A stretch of 35,622 nt of DNA from an uncultured Bacteroidales bacterium (GTDB taxonomy: Bacteria > Bacteroidota > Bacteroidia > Bacteroidales > UBA932). How positions within the stretch are numbered: position 1 is the stretch's first letter; each line of letters opens with the position of its first letter. Positions 1 through 10,656 of this stretch are shown here, one piece after another. The notes under the pieces were generated by a model. It saw only the letters and a list, made by a program, of their open reading frames with translations. It was not told the DNA's origin and ran no database searches. The stretch spans positions 1 through 35,622 of the forward strand of contig CAMFSN010000003.1 of the NCBI GenBank assembly GCA_945983015.1. The letters run 5' to 3'. Position numbers and translations under genes: made by a program.

Positions 1-2
1 TG

Positions 3-1634
3 TCAGTAGTCTATGCCGAATTGGACCTGATTAAGAACTTGAAATTAAGGACTCAGGCCTCCTTTGATTTCACCCATACGGAAGGCTTCAGCCAATCCTT
101 CCCGAGCTATGCTCCAAATCAGGAAGAAGGCAGCGCCTCGAGAAGCAGCGCCACTTATCTGAATCTTCAGATGTCTAACACCTTGACTTATCTTCTGAAT
201 CTAGGCTCCGACCACGATTTCACCTTCCTTTTAGGTCAGGAATACGAAGATTATCACTCCGAGGGCTTCTCCCTGCAGGGTAAAGGCACGAGCAACGACA
301 AGCTCACCGACATAGCCTTCGCCACCAGAGTGACTTCCTGGGACAGCTGGGCCGATTCAGACTACTCCCGACTCTCCTTCTTTGGAAGGGCTGAATATAA
401 CTTCCAGAACCGTATCTATTCCGAGGCTTCCCTAAGAGCCGACGCCTCATCCCGCTTCGGAAAGAACAATCGTTGGGGCGTGTTCGGAGCACTGGGTCTG
501 ATGTGGGACCTTAGAAACGAAGATTTCTTCTTCCCTTACAGGGATTACTTTAGCACTGCCCAGATTTCCCTGAGCAGTGGCACCTCCGGCAACTCTTCCA
601 TCCCTAACTACGAACACCTGGCCCTTATCGGAGGTAGCGGGGACTATCTGGGAGATTCAGCCTTGAGCCCCGTACAGCCTGGAAATGAAAACCTTAGCTG
701 GGAGAACTGCTGGACCACAAACCTGGCTTTCCATCTGGGCATACTCAGCAGGATAAATGCCGATATCGAGCTTTATAACAAATACACCTCCGATATGCTG
801 ATGATGGTACCACTCTCCTATGCCCAGTCGAACGGTTTCGGCTACCGCTGGGACAATGTGGGAGCTATGGTTAACCGCGGTATCGAGCTTAACCTGAGCG
901 CTGACCTGCTCAGAAGCGGCAAGTTCGTATGGAATATAAATGCCAATGTCGGCTATAACCATAACCGTATCAAGGAACTTTACAACGGCGTTACAGAATA
1001 CGAGAATGCCAACACCAACACCAAACTGGTGGTAGGTCACCCTCTGGGTGAGTTCTACCTGAACCGCTATGCCGGAGTCAATCCGGCCAATGGTGATGCC
1101 CTTTGGTACGACAAGGACGGAAATCTCACAAATGAGCTCAGAGACGAGGATAAAGTTCTGATAGGAAAGAGTTTCTATGCTCCTTGGCAGGGAGGGTTCG
1201 GCAGCACCATAAGCTACGGGGCTCTGAGTCTAAGCGCCCAATTCAGCTGGGTGGCAGACAGGTGGATGATAAACAACGACCGCTATTTCGACGAGAGTAA
1301 CGGACGCTTCGCATCCTACAACCAGTCCAGACGACTGCTGGACAGGTGGAAGCAACCCGGGGACATCACTGATATTCCTCGTCACGGAGTTTACACCGAG
1401 TTCGACAGCCGTCTGCTCGAGGATGCCTCTTTCCTAAGACTTAAGAATCTGATGCTCAGCTATAATGTCGGCAAACTCGCCTTCATTAACAATCTGAGAA
1501 TCTATATTCAGGCCCAGAACCTGTTGACATTCACCAACTTCTCCGGACTTGATCCAGAAGGTGTAGCTAATATCTACGCTGCCCAGTATCCTATGTCAAG
1601 GCAGTTCACCTTCGGTCTGGACATTAATTTCTAG
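3..1634 (+). CDS. SusC/RagA-family TonB-linked outer membrane protein, C-terminal part (5' end off the window)
   Basis: The frame is open back to base 3 with no stop, so the listed TTG at 21 is not a real start. Beta-barrel-like alternating sequence typical of a SusC C-terminus, ending in ...RQFTFGLDINF; followed directly by a SusD gene. Confidence 0.93.
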   Translation, partial: SVVYAELDLIKNLKLRTQASFDFTHTEGFSQSFPSYAPNQEEGSASRSSATYLNLQMSNTLTYLLNLGSDHDFTFLLGQEYEDYHSEGFSLQGKGTSNDKLTDIAFATRVTSWDSWADSDYSRLSFFGRAEYNFQNRIYSEASLRADASSRFGKNNRWGVFGALGLMWDLRNEDFFFPYRDYFSTAQISLSSGTSGNSSIPNYEHLALIGGSGDYLGDSALSPVQPGNENLSWENCWTTNLAFHLGILSRINADIELYNKYTSDMLMMVPLSYAQSNGFGYRWDNVGAMVNRGIELNLSADLLRSGKFVWNINANVGYNHNRIKELYNGVTEYENANTNTKLVVGHPLGEFYLNRYAGVNPANGDALWYDKDGNLTNELRDEDKVLIGKSFYAPWQGGFGSTISYGALSLSAQFSWVADRWMINNDRYFDESNGRFASYNQSRRLLDRWKQPGDITDIPRHGVYTEFDSRLLEDASFLRLKNLMLSYNVGKLAFINNLRIYIQAQNLLTFTNFSGLDPEGVANIYAAQYPMSRQFTFGLDINF

Positions 1635-1640
1635 AAGAGT

Positions 1641-3134
1641 ATGAAGAGTCTAAAAAATATTATTCTGACATCTATTGCAGCTCTGGGTCTGGTTTCCTGT
1701 CTGGACAAGACTCCAGCGGACAATCTACTTCTGGGCGAAGGAATGAGTTCGCTTAACGGAGCTGACCAGATATGTAACGGAATTTACAAGAAACTAATGA
1801 GCGGAGCCCTATACAGTGGCCACCTCACTCTTTGCCCTGACATTCAAGCAGACCTGGTCTATGCGGTTCAGGGTAATTCCAACACCTACGGAAACTTATG
1901 GAGATGGAAAATCCTCTCCACGAACAGCGAGATAGGCAGCATCTATGCCGGACTCTATTCGGTAATAGGCTCCTGCAACTTCTTCCTGGACGGAGTGGAT
2001 GAATTGAAAGCGAGCCTGACCGACGACGAGCAGATTCAGTATCTGGACCACCTTCACGGGGAGGTTTTGTGCGCGAGGGCATTGGCATACAGCGAACTGG
2101 CCAAATGCTTCTGCAAGGCATACAGCGAGCAGACAAAGGAGGAGCTGGGGCTTGTACTCGCGGATAGCTATTATAAGGAAGCCCCGAAGAAAAGAGCCAC
2201 ACTTGCCCAGACTTATGAATTTATAATCAAGGACTTGCAGAAGGCAAGCGAACTCTTTGACCCTGATTCGGACCAGTCTAACGCCCCGTATTTCTCTTAT
2301 GGAGCAGTTCAGGCGCTCTGGGCGAGAGTATGCTTGAATATGGAGGATTGGGACGGGGCCATCGAGCACGCCAGCTATCTGATAGACAGCGGGGTATATA
2401 AATTGGCAGACGCCAATTCCATCTACACCGGAACGAAATCCTACCTGGATTATATGTGGACTAACGATGCCGCCTTCGAGATTATCTTCAAGATAGGCTA
2501 CACCTCCACCTCCTATGGCTCGCCTATAGGACAGGTCTTCCTGAATTTCAACCGTGATTTCACCTATTATTATCCGGATTATGTGCCGGCAAGCTGGGTG
2601 CTGAACCTCTACAATAGCTCTGACCAAAGGTACGATGCCTATTTCACTGAGGCTCAGACCGGATATAGCCACGGACTTACTTGGCCGCTGCTCACCAAAT
2701 ATATGGGCAACGAGGGTTTTATGGCCAATTATATTTACCACGTCTGTATGCCTAAGCCTCTGCGTCTGGCCGAACAGTACCTGATCCGTAGCGAGGCTTT
2801 CTGCCGGAAGGGGAATATCTCCAAGGCCAATTCCGACCTGAATGCCCTTCGCTCCAAACGCTACTCAAATGGCGGAAATGTCAGTATGAACGAACAGAAT
2901 TGGCTTGAAACCATAAGCGAGGAAAGGGTGAGGGAACTCTATATGGAAGGTTTCCGCCTGAACGACCTGAAGAGATGGCACAAGGGATTCGAGAGAAGCA
3001 GTCAGACAGGTTGTCAAAGCGAGGGCAGCAGCCTTAAGGTGGCAGCTGATGATCCGCTCTTTGTATGGCCTATACCGAGAAACGAACTGGAGGCCCCTGG
3101 ATCCGAGATTGAAGGAAATGAAAGCAACAAATAG
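1641..3134 (+). CDS. SusD/RagB-family nutrient-binding outer membrane lipoprotein
   Basis: Lipoprotein signal (...LGLVSCLDK), SusD-like TPR region, and C-terminal ISEERVRELYMEGFRLNDLKRW motif typical of SusD/RagB. 6 nt after SusC. Confidence 0.95.
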   Translation: MKSLKNIILTSIAALGLVSCLDKTPADNLLLGEGMSSLNGADQICNGIYKKLMSGALYSGHLTLCPDIQADLVYAVQGNSNTYGNLWRWKILSTNSEIGSIYAGLYSVIGSCNFFLDGVDELKASLTDDEQIQYLDHLHGEVLCARALAYSELAKCFCKAYSEQTKEELGLVLADSYYKEAPKKRATLAQTYEFIIKDLQKASELFDPDSDQSNAPYFSYGAVQALWARVCLNMEDWDGAIEHASYLIDSGVYKLADANSIYTGTKSYLDYMWTNDAAFEIIFKIGYTSTSYGSPIGQVFLNFNRDFTYYYPDYVPASWVLNLYNSSDQRYDAYFTEAQTGYSHGLTWPLLTKYMGNEGFMANYIYHVCMPKPLRLAEQYLIRSEAFCRKGNISKANSDLNALRSKRYSNGGNVSMNEQNWLETISEERVRELYMEGFRLNDLKRWHKGFERSSQTGCQSEGSSLKVAADDPLFVWPIPRNELEAPGSEIEGNESNK

Positions 3135-3135
3135 A

Positions 3136-4035
3136 ATGAAAAAGTTTAAATACATATTAGTCATTGTACTTGGAGCACTGCTCTGTTCCTGCCAGGAGCA
3201 CTATATAGAATACTCTGATGCCGAATACATTATGTTCGCCGATACCCTGAAAGCCTATGCCGTAGGGCAAGAGGACGGATATTTCAGCGTTCCGGTGGTC
3301 TCGACTGTCAGTTGTAACTATGACAGGGTGATAGCCGTGGAGGTTATAGATACCGAGAGCAGCGCCATAGAAGGGCTGCATTACTCTCTGGAATCAAACA
3401 CCTTGACTATTCCGGCCGGTTCTAACAAGACAGAGCTCAGAGTAAAGGGCCATTACGAGAATCTGGAAAGCGGGAATGATTTGATTATCTGCCTGAATCT
3501 GATAATGAATGAAAAGCTCGCCATGGATCTCTATGGAACCAAGACCAAGGTGCAGCTCGTAAAGACCTGTCCTTTCGACAGGAACAATTTCTGCGGATGG
3601 TGCGTACTCTCTTCCACTTTCCTTCAGAACTTCAACCCTTACGGTTCTTATCAGAGACTTATCAAAACCAAGCCTCACCCGACTAAGGAAGACTGTATCA
3701 TCTGCGAGAATTGGATGAACGATGGCTATGACATTGTGCTCCGATTCGACACTTCCGACCCTCTGAACCCTGTGGTGAGTATGGATGGAGAACAGATCAT
3801 CAGCGACGAGGGCTCTTTCTTCGGAATGGCTCACGGAGATGACAGAATCAGGGCCATAAACAGCTATCTATACGACTCTTACTACTATAACTGTGGCAGT
3901 TACCTCTATATATGGACTGCTATGTACGTGAACGACCTGAACACTTCTATCGGCACCGTAGGCCATTTCTACAACATTATGGAATGGGTTAGCGATGAAG
4001 AGGCCAGACGCCTTCAGGAAGAAAATGGAATGTAA
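3136..4035 (+). CDS. DUF4843-like lipoprotein
   Basis: ATG at 3136 gives MKKFKYILVIVLGALLCSCQEH, a lipoprotein signal, 1 nt after the SusD stop. The longer ORF start at 3049 lies inside susD. EYIMFADT...FSVPVV pattern and SusCD-adjacent position fit DUF4843. Confidence 0.75.
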   Translation: MKKFKYILVIVLGALLCSCQEHYIEYSDAEYIMFADTLKAYAVGQEDGYFSVPVVSTVSCNYDRVIAVEVIDTESSAIEGLHYSLESNTLTIPAGSNKTELRVKGHYENLESGNDLIICLNLIMNEKLAMDLYGTKTKVQLVKTCPFDRNNFCGWCVLSSTFLQNFNPYGSYQRLIKTKPHPTKEDCIICENWMNDGYDIVLRFDTSDPLNPVVSMDGEQIISDEGSFFGMAHGDDRIRAINSYLYDSYYYNCGSYLYIWTAMYVNDLNTSIGTVGHFYNIMEWVSDEEARRLQEENGM

Positions 4036-4054
4036 ATGTTAAATAAATAAAACG

Positions 4055-6367
4055 ATGAAAAATTATTCTAAATTAAGCATCGCTTGCGCTCTAACAGCAC
4101 TGTTCGCAAGCTCTTGTATTCAACCGGAAAACCCTGATGTGGTGGTTGAACCCGTATTCCCTGAGGAAGTTGATATTCGCACAGTAAAGGCAGGAGAATC
4201 TGTGGAACTCAGCCTTGCTGCGAATCTTGACTGGACCCTCAGCATTGAAGGCGAGGGTGCTGGTAACTTCTTCTGGATCGATGACGACGGTCTCAAAGAG
4301 AGCAGCATCTCCGGAGAAGCCGGCGAGATCAAAGCTACCATCGTATTCTCCGAGACTGAAGAATTGGACAACAACCGTGTATGTACCGTCAACCTCACCA
4401 TGGCCGAGCAGACCAAGAAGGTAGCTGAATACACCAGACTTGCCCTCGAAAGAACTTTCGAAATATATGTAGGCCAGGCTGGCGAATATGATTTTGCCAG
4501 GGAAAACGGAGCCTATGTTTATGAGAAAGCAGAGAGCGCAGAGCTCATCAGCTTTGCCGGAAGCGTAAGGTACTCTATCCCTGTTAAGGTTATCAGCAAC
4601 TATGCATGGAACCTTTCCCTGCCAGAGTGGCTTAGCGCAGGTGAAGTGAATTCCGGAGAGGCAGGTGCCACCGAGTTCATCCTGAGCGCCATTCTGAGCT
4701 CAGAAAACGAGAACGGAGCTAAAGACAATGTCAAATTCCTGGACAGCGTTAACACTTCAGTAGAAGAAAGCCTAGAGATCAAGCTGCCCGCATTTGTGGA
4801 CAGACTGGAGATCGAGACCTCTACCAGTTTCATCTTCAACGCAGCCGGTGAGCAGCAGATGCCTACCGGAGGATTCAGCGAAGTACCTGGAATAGCTTAT
4901 GTCCGCGGAGTGGAAGGTTTCGTAGTTAAAGCCCTGGAATTCAATGGTGAGAGGCACGAGACCAGCTATGCTGACTGGGTAGAGTCAGAGATCAAGTTCA
5001 ATTCCGGCGATTCATACCTCAAGAACGCCACTGTAGAGATTACTCCTAAAGCTAACGATGGAGATGCCAGAGTAGCCGACATTCTCATCCTGCCTAAGAG
5101 CCTCTCAGCGACTCCAGTAGAAGATCTTTGCGATCCTAACAGCTGCGAGTTCCTCGAGAAATTCCAGCCTTATGTCCTCTGCCGTCTGGAGCAGGAAGCC
5201 GCCCCTAAGACTGATCCTGTAGGTGGAGATTATATCACCCTTTCAGATAATGAAGATGACACTTACAAGGCTGAACTTGTAAAACTCGAAAAGGGTTGGA
5301 TGCACTCTATGTTCTACTGCGAAGAGGCCTACACCCTTACCTATACCGACGAATATTCCCAGGCTACCCTAATATTCAGCGAGGCCTTCGATCACTATGA
5401 GTTCTGCAACTTCTGGGGCAGCACTGTACCAGAGGACGGATTCTGGCTGGAACTGAATCCTTTCTCAAATAACAGCAAGAGCACTCTCTATATGAACCCT
5501 CAGCTCTACAAGCCATTAGAGGGCGAAGAGCCTGAGTCCTTCGTAGTGTTCTACGATGCCGAAGGGAAGGGCAAGGCCGTGATCCAGTGCCTTTACAGAG
5601 AAGGTCAGGAGATAGGAGGAGGAGACGATGAGACTGATGGAATTATCTCCATCGTAAACGGAACAGGTAATGTACAACACCTCAGCGAATCCGATGATAT
5701 CTATCAGGGAGTCTACTCCATTACAGGTGTCTCCGATATATATGCGGTTACCGTATCGTCTTTCGACACCGTGCTCAAATCCGAGACCAGCTACTGGAAC
5801 GTTCAATTACTTGGGTTTGACGGCAATGAGCTCAACGACGGGACCTTCTATCTGGAGCCTTTCAATGAGCAGCAGTTCACCGTCTCTAAGGGCGAGAGCG
5901 TTCAAGAGGTCACTTCCTGCGTCATCACACTCCGGGGTAAAAGCGCTCCTTTTGCCGCCATCTATTTCACCTGGGATCCTGAAGCTAAGGACGAGAATGC
6001 TACCAATACTCCATTCAGTTTTCTTACTCCTGAATATGTAACGGGTGCTCAGCTCCAGAAAGGAGCTTCAGACGAAGTCCTGCAGATGCTTAAAGGTGAA
6101 TTCGGCTCAATTCTGGACGTGGAGAAGGTTTACACCCTGACCTATACGAGCGCATTCCCTCAAATGCCTACAGTTAAGTGCCCTTCCTATAATCCTGGTC
6201 CAGCTTATGGGAACGGGGAAGGATCCTACGACTATTGGCTTCAGGGAGAATACGAAGACGGAACACTGTGGGTTAGTATGAGCGAAGTCGGGCTGGTCGA
6301 TTACTTCTGGTTCCACGATGCCCAATGGTCCGAGCACTATTTTCTCGTTTGCACAAGAACACAATAA
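4055..6367 (+). CDS. Large multi-domain lipoprotein with BACON/Ig-like N-terminal regions, unknown function
   Basis: Lipoprotein signal (...LFASSCIQPE). N-terminal segments (AGESVELSLAANLDWTLSI; RYSIPVKVISNYAWNLSLPEWL) resemble BACON-like Ig folds. Acidic, repeated YTLTYT segments in the C-terminal half. Confidence 0.7.
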   Translation: MKNYSKLSIACALTALFASSCIQPENPDVVVEPVFPEEVDIRTVKAGESVELSLAANLDWTLSIEGEGAGNFFWIDDDGLKESSISGEAGEIKATIVFSETEELDNNRVCTVNLTMAEQTKKVAEYTRLALERTFEIYVGQAGEYDFARENGAYVYEKAESAELISFAGSVRYSIPVKVISNYAWNLSLPEWLSAGEVNSGEAGATEFILSAILSSENENGAKDNVKFLDSVNTSVEESLEIKLPAFVDRLEIETSTSFIFNAAGEQQMPTGGFSEVPGIAYVRGVEGFVVKALEFNGERHETSYADWVESEIKFNSGDSYLKNATVEITPKANDGDARVADILILPKSLSATPVEDLCDPNSCEFLEKFQPYVLCRLEQEAAPKTDPVGGDYITLSDNEDDTYKAELVKLEKGWMHSMFYCEEAYTLTYTDEYSQATLIFSEAFDHYEFCNFWGSTVPEDGFWLELNPFSNNSKSTLYMNPQLYKPLEGEEPESFVVFYDAEGKGKAVIQCLYREGQEIGGGDDETDGIISIVNGTGNVQHLSESDDIYQGVYSITGVSDIYAVTVSSFDTVLKSETSYWNVQLLGFDGNELNDGTFYLEPFNEQQFTVSKGESVQEVTSCVITLRGKSAPFAAIYFTWDPEAKDENATNTPFSFLTPEYVTGAQLQKGASDEVLQMLKGEFGSILDVEKVYTLTYTSAFPQMPTVKCPSYNPGPAYGNGEGSYDYWLQGEYEDGTLWVSMSEVGLVDYFWFHDAQWSEHYFLVCTRTQ

Positions 6368-6373
6368 CATAAA

Positions 6374-8977
6374 ATGACTTTTAAAAATCAATTCTTCTTT
6401 AGACTGGCAGCTATCCTGCTGACGATTCTTCCGGCTTTCTCCTGTATTCAGGAGGAAGCGGAAGACCTGCGGGAGAAGGATTACGGATATGTACAGTTCA
6501 AGCTCTATAAGGAAGCCTCCTATGAGAGCAAAGCCATAGTGAGTGAACTGGACTATCTGAAAGATGCCAGCAAAATCCTTTTAATGCTGGAGTACTCTAA
6601 CAAACAGATTTCCCAGACCCTTGTGCTTCGAGCTCAGGATCAAAGCAGCACGGAGTGGGGTTTGAGAAGTGAGAAACTCCAACTGGTAAAAGGCAATTAT
6701 AAAATCAAAGCCTTTACGCTTTTCGACGCCTTGGACGAAGAACTCTACAATGGAGGAAGTGCAGGAGAATTTGAAGTGCTTGCAGGAGGTCTGACCAGCC
6801 ACGACATTACTGTCAAGGTTAGTCCTCGAGGACAGGTCAAATTCACCCTCGAAAAAGTCTTTACCAAGGCCTCTGTCAGGGAATACACCTTCGATGAAAT
6901 CGCCGAAGTGGACCTGGAGCTCAAGAACAGCCAGACCGGAGTCAAAACCCTGATAGAGCATCTGAAAGGCAATTTCGACATCCATTTCAAAGAGGAAGGC
7001 TCCTACTACAGGACCTCTTCCGTAGTCTGCGACAGCATAGTCACAGTCAAAGGTGGCACTTATCTCATTAACTCCTACACCGTAAGAGATAAGGAAGGCA
7101 AACTGCTGGAGTATAATGCAGACCTGAACGCGGAAGTCTTCGAGGTAAAGGACAACTGTCTGACAGAAGTGAAGGTGCCAGTGAAACTGAACGAGTCTGC
7201 CGCTTATATGCAGGACTATCTGGCACTAAGAAAAATTTGGGAATCTCTGGACGGTCCGAATTGGTATTATTTCGGAGAGGATTGGCCTAGAGGAGCGAAC
7301 TGGAATTTCGAGAAGGATCCGGACCTATGGGGCGACCAGCCAGGAGTGCAGCTTCACAGCAACGGCAGAGTGGCCCTGATCAATATCAGCGATTTCGGCT
7401 TCAGAGGACATCTCTCCCCAGCCATAGGAGATCTTAGCGAGCTGGTGGAACTATATCTGGGTTCTCACAACGACATCAACCTCTTCGAATTCGACCCTAG
7501 CATACAGCCAGGGATGAACGAGACAAACAGAATGGAAAGGCATAAGGAATATCTGAAAATGATACACCCTGCCACTCCATTTACCGAGCCTATCGCCGTG
7601 GCTCTCAGGGAAAACGGGATAAGCCTGCCTCAGACAGAACTTTACGAACGCTACAGCGAGGAAGAGCTGATAGACAAAGAAGATGGGCACAGCCTTATCC
7701 AGCCTATGGACGTAGTGCACCGCAAACTCTGCAACGGGCTCAAGTCCCTACCGGAAGAGATTGGCAATCTGAAAAAACTGGAAACCCTCTACATAGCCAA
7801 CGGCGAACTCGCCGAACTGCCGCAGAGATTCTCGGAGCTCGAATCCCTGACGGATCTGGAGCTCTATAACTGCACAAAGATGAGCAAGGCTCCGGAAGCC
7901 CTCAAAGAACTTCCTAACCTGATCTCCGTAAATCTGGGGAACAACTCCCAGATGAGCAGTGAAGAGATAGAAAAAGCTCTGGAATACCTCTGCACCGGAG
8001 CCTCCCAGACAAAGTTGCAGATACTTTACTTTAATTTGAACAACATCAGCCGCATAGACGGCGCGCAGATAAGGAATCTGAAAAAGCTGGGTCTGTTCGA
8101 TTTGGCATACAATCAGATAAGTGAAATCACTGAGGCCTTCGGACAGGAGATTTCCGTAGTGCAGCTTTATCTGGACCATAACAAGCTCAGCAGTCTGCCG
8201 GTGGACGAAAAGGGTCTGTTTATGAAAGTGGATGATGTGGAGAGTTTCACCGCCGCCTTCAACCTCTTTAGCGAACTGCCTGACATCTTCACCACCCAGA
8301 CTCCATACTTTATGGGTTCCATAGATTTCTCATTCAATCACATCAGCGGAGTCCAGAACAGCGGAAGCTCCTACAAGGGACTTAAGGCCGAGACCCTCAA
8401 CCTGGGAAACAATATGGAATTGACAAGTCTTCCTACGGCCTTTGCCGAAAGCAACTCCTCCATACAGAACTTCTCCTTCAGAGGCTGTGCGATAAAGGAG
8501 ATTCCTTCGGAATGCTTTATCTATGAGAATGCCAAGTATATCAAGTCTATCGATTTGTCCTACAATCGTTTGAATGACCTGCCAAGCAGTTTGAACGGAG
8601 TTAACCTGCCATACCTTTACGGCATAGACCTGTCTTATAACAGCTTCAAGGTATTCCCATTCGAGCCGCTGGACAGCGCCTACCTTACCGTATTCGCCAT
8701 ACGAGGACAGAGAGAAAACGGAGAAAGATGTCTGGAACAATGGCCAAACGGAATTTACAACCACAAGGGTCTAAGAGGATTCTACATAGGCTCAAATAAT
8801 CTGGGAAAAATAGATGACACCATCTCCACCCTCTGTTACATCCTGGAAATCAGCGACAATCCTAACATCGTCTTCGATGCCTCAGATATCTGCACGGCCT
8901 ACGCCAGAGGTCAGTTCCACCTCATCTATGACGAGACCCAGGACATCAGAAATTGCCAGTATATCCCTACAGTTTAG
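6374..8977 (+). CDS. DUF4458-like leucine-rich-repeat surface lipoprotein
   Basis: Lipoprotein signal (LPAFSCIQEEAED) with acidic residues after Cys; YVQFKLYK N-terminal module; many LRR units (e.g. IGNLKKLETLYIANGELAELPQRFSELESLTDLELYNC; IDLSYNRLNDLPSSLNGVNLPYLYGIDLSYNSFKVFP). Confidence 0.82.
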   Translation: MTFKNQFFFRLAAILLTILPAFSCIQEEAEDLREKDYGYVQFKLYKEASYESKAIVSELDYLKDASKILLMLEYSNKQISQTLVLRAQDQSSTEWGLRSEKLQLVKGNYKIKAFTLFDALDEELYNGGSAGEFEVLAGGLTSHDITVKVSPRGQVKFTLEKVFTKASVREYTFDEIAEVDLELKNSQTGVKTLIEHLKGNFDIHFKEEGSYYRTSSVVCDSIVTVKGGTYLINSYTVRDKEGKLLEYNADLNAEVFEVKDNCLTEVKVPVKLNESAAYMQDYLALRKIWESLDGPNWYYFGEDWPRGANWNFEKDPDLWGDQPGVQLHSNGRVALINISDFGFRGHLSPAIGDLSELVELYLGSHNDINLFEFDPSIQPGMNETNRMERHKEYLKMIHPATPFTEPIAVALRENGISLPQTELYERYSEEELIDKEDGHSLIQPMDVVHRKLCNGLKSLPEEIGNLKKLETLYIANGELAELPQRFSELESLTDLELYNCTKMSKAPEALKELPNLISVNLGNNSQMSSEEIEKALEYLCTGASQTKLQILYFNLNNISRIDGAQIRNLKKLGLFDLAYNQISEITEAFGQEISVVQLYLDHNKLSSLPVDEKGLFMKVDDVESFTAAFNLFSELPDIFTTQTPYFMGSIDFSFNHISGVQNSGSSYKGLKAETLNLGNNMELTSLPTAFAESNSSIQNFSFRGCAIKEIPSECFIYENAKYIKSIDLSYNRLNDLPSSLNGVNLPYLYGIDLSYNSFKVFPFEPLDSAYLTVFAIRGQRENGERCLEQWPNGIYNHKGLRGFYIGSNNLGKIDDTISTLCYILEISDNPNIVFDASDICTAYARGQFHLIYDETQDIRNCQYIPTV

Positions 8978-8982
8978 AGTAT

Positions 8983-10656
8983 ATGATGAATAATAGAAGA
9001 TATATTACAAGCCTCGTCCTTCTTTCTGCCCTGTTATCTTCCTGCGTGGAGGAAAAGCAGGTGGAATTTGAGATTTCGGGACAGGAAATCAGTCTGGGAC
9101 CGGAAGGTGGTACCAGAGCTCTGAGACTCTCCTCCGACTCTGAATGGATAGCTAAGACCCAGGAGCCCTGGATTACCGTATCCCCTGCCAATGGAGTAGG
9201 CAGCGTAGAGTGCAAGATAATAGTTGATTCTGCGCTTACCGTTAATCCTCGGGAAGGTCTGGTTAGACTGGAAAGACTCTCTGACGGAAAAAGACAGGAA
9301 ATCAAGGTCAAACAGGAGGGCTTCAACTACGAGATCAGCTGCGAAAAACAAGAACTGGAGATAGAGAGCTATGCTGATTTCGGAAAGCGCAGTTTCACTC
9401 TGGAACTTACTGCCAACACCCCTTTCGAGGTGAAGATAATAGACAAGAACGATCCTCTCCAAACCAAAGCCAAGTGGCTTAGATGCTCGGTTCCGGAGCT
9501 CAATTTAGACAGAGGGGCAAGACCTCGCAAAGTCAAATTGAACTTCGAATGGGATATCAACATCTATCAGTATGACAGGCAGCTCGAAGTCGAGTTCCTC
9601 GCCCTGGACCAGAGCATAAGCCTTAGCAGACAAGACAAGCTGGAAATCAGACAGAAGTCTGCAGAGCCTATAGAGATAGGAATAAAGGGAGATTCCCTCG
9701 CTGTTTTAGCCATACATAATGCTCTGGGCTGTATGGGACAGATCAACAGCTCCGAAAGGATGGCCAATTGGGACAATGTGACCGTGTGGAAATCCGGTCC
9801 CAACAAGGGCAGAATCCGCTCGGCCTCCTTCGTACTGTTTAACATCAAGGAAGGCATTCCTTTCCAGGTACAATACCTGACTGCTGCCGAGACACTTACA
9901 TTCTTCGGTAACACGAACACCTTCCTCTACAGTTTCGACCCGGGCGAGTTCATCTGCAAACTTCCTCAACTCAAAAACTTGACTATCAGCGCATACGGTC
10001 TTACCTCCCTGCCTGAAGATTTTTATAAACTGGAGAATCTCGAGTATCTGGACCTGAGCGGAAACAATTTCCAGGCTTTCCCTGAGGTACTCTGCAAGGA
10101 GAACTTCCCTAAGCTCAGGACTTTGCTGCTGAATGCCAATATCCGATACAGCGATTACGACCTGTCCAATTTCAACAAGGATAACATAGGCGGTTTCGTG
10201 GAAGAATGTCCTAAGGACGAGAACGGCAAGAGGCACTTCCCTGTCAAAATTCTTAAATGGGATACTCTAGACACCCTTAGGCTGAGCGTAAATCACTTCC
10301 AGGGCAGTATTCCTTCCCTCGAAGACGATCCCGACTTCCCTAAGTGGACGGAGGAGGAAGTCAACGCCTGCGACACCCTGCCGAGCATCCTGATAGGTCT
10401 GCCTAAAGTGTTAGCTAACACTAACTTCTTCTCCATCAACCTGAACCGTCTAAGCGGAGAACTCCCAAACTGGCTGCTTTACCACCCGAAGTTGGATCTC
10501 TGGATTCCGGACGCTCTGATTTTCCCTCAGTCTGATGGAAGGGACCAAGACGGCAATTCCACCGGATTCAGCAACGAACCGGCGAACCTGGATTACTATT
10601 ATAAGGAATATGTAAACAAGAAGTTTAACCCTAACAATATGACAGACAATGAATAA
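8983..10656 (+). CDS. BACON-domain plus leucine-rich-repeat lipoprotein
   Basis: ATG at 8983 gives MMNNRRYITSLVLLSALLSSCVEEKQ. BACON-like unit (ISLGPEGGTRALRLSSDSEWIAKTQEPWITVSPANGVG...), then LRRs (LPQLKNLTISAYGLTSLPEDFYKLENLEYLDLSGNNFQAFPE). Confidence 0.82.
   Translation: MMNNRRYITSLVLLSALLSSCVEEKQVEFEISGQEISLGPEGGTRALRLSSDSEWIAKTQEPWITVSPANGVGSVECKIIVDSALTVNPREGLVRLERLSDGKRQEIKVKQEGFNYEISCEKQELEIESYADFGKRSFTLELTANTPFEVKIIDKNDPLQTKAKWLRCSVPELNLDRGARPRKVKLNFEWDINIYQYDRQLEVEFLALDQSISLSRQDKLEIRQKSAEPIEIGIKGDSLAVLAIHNALGCMGQINSSERMANWDNVTVWKSGPNKGRIRSASFVLFNIKEGIPFQVQYLTAAETLTFFGNTNTFLYSFDPGEFICKLPQLKNLTISAYGLTSLPEDFYKLENLEYLDLSGNNFQAFPEVLCKENFPKLRTLLLNANIRYSDYDLSNFNKDNIGGFVEECPKDENGKRHFPVKILKWDTLDTLRLSVNHFQGSIPSLEDDPDFPKWTEEEVNACDTLPSILIGLPKVLANTNFFSINLNRLSGELPNWLLYHPKLDLWIPDALIFPQSDGRDQDGNSTGFSNEPANLDYYYKEYVNKKFNPNNMTDNE

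Noticed and set aside
1896-2741. 281-aa minus-strand ORF inside susD
   Set aside because: Antisense of a clear SusD; no start context or family features.
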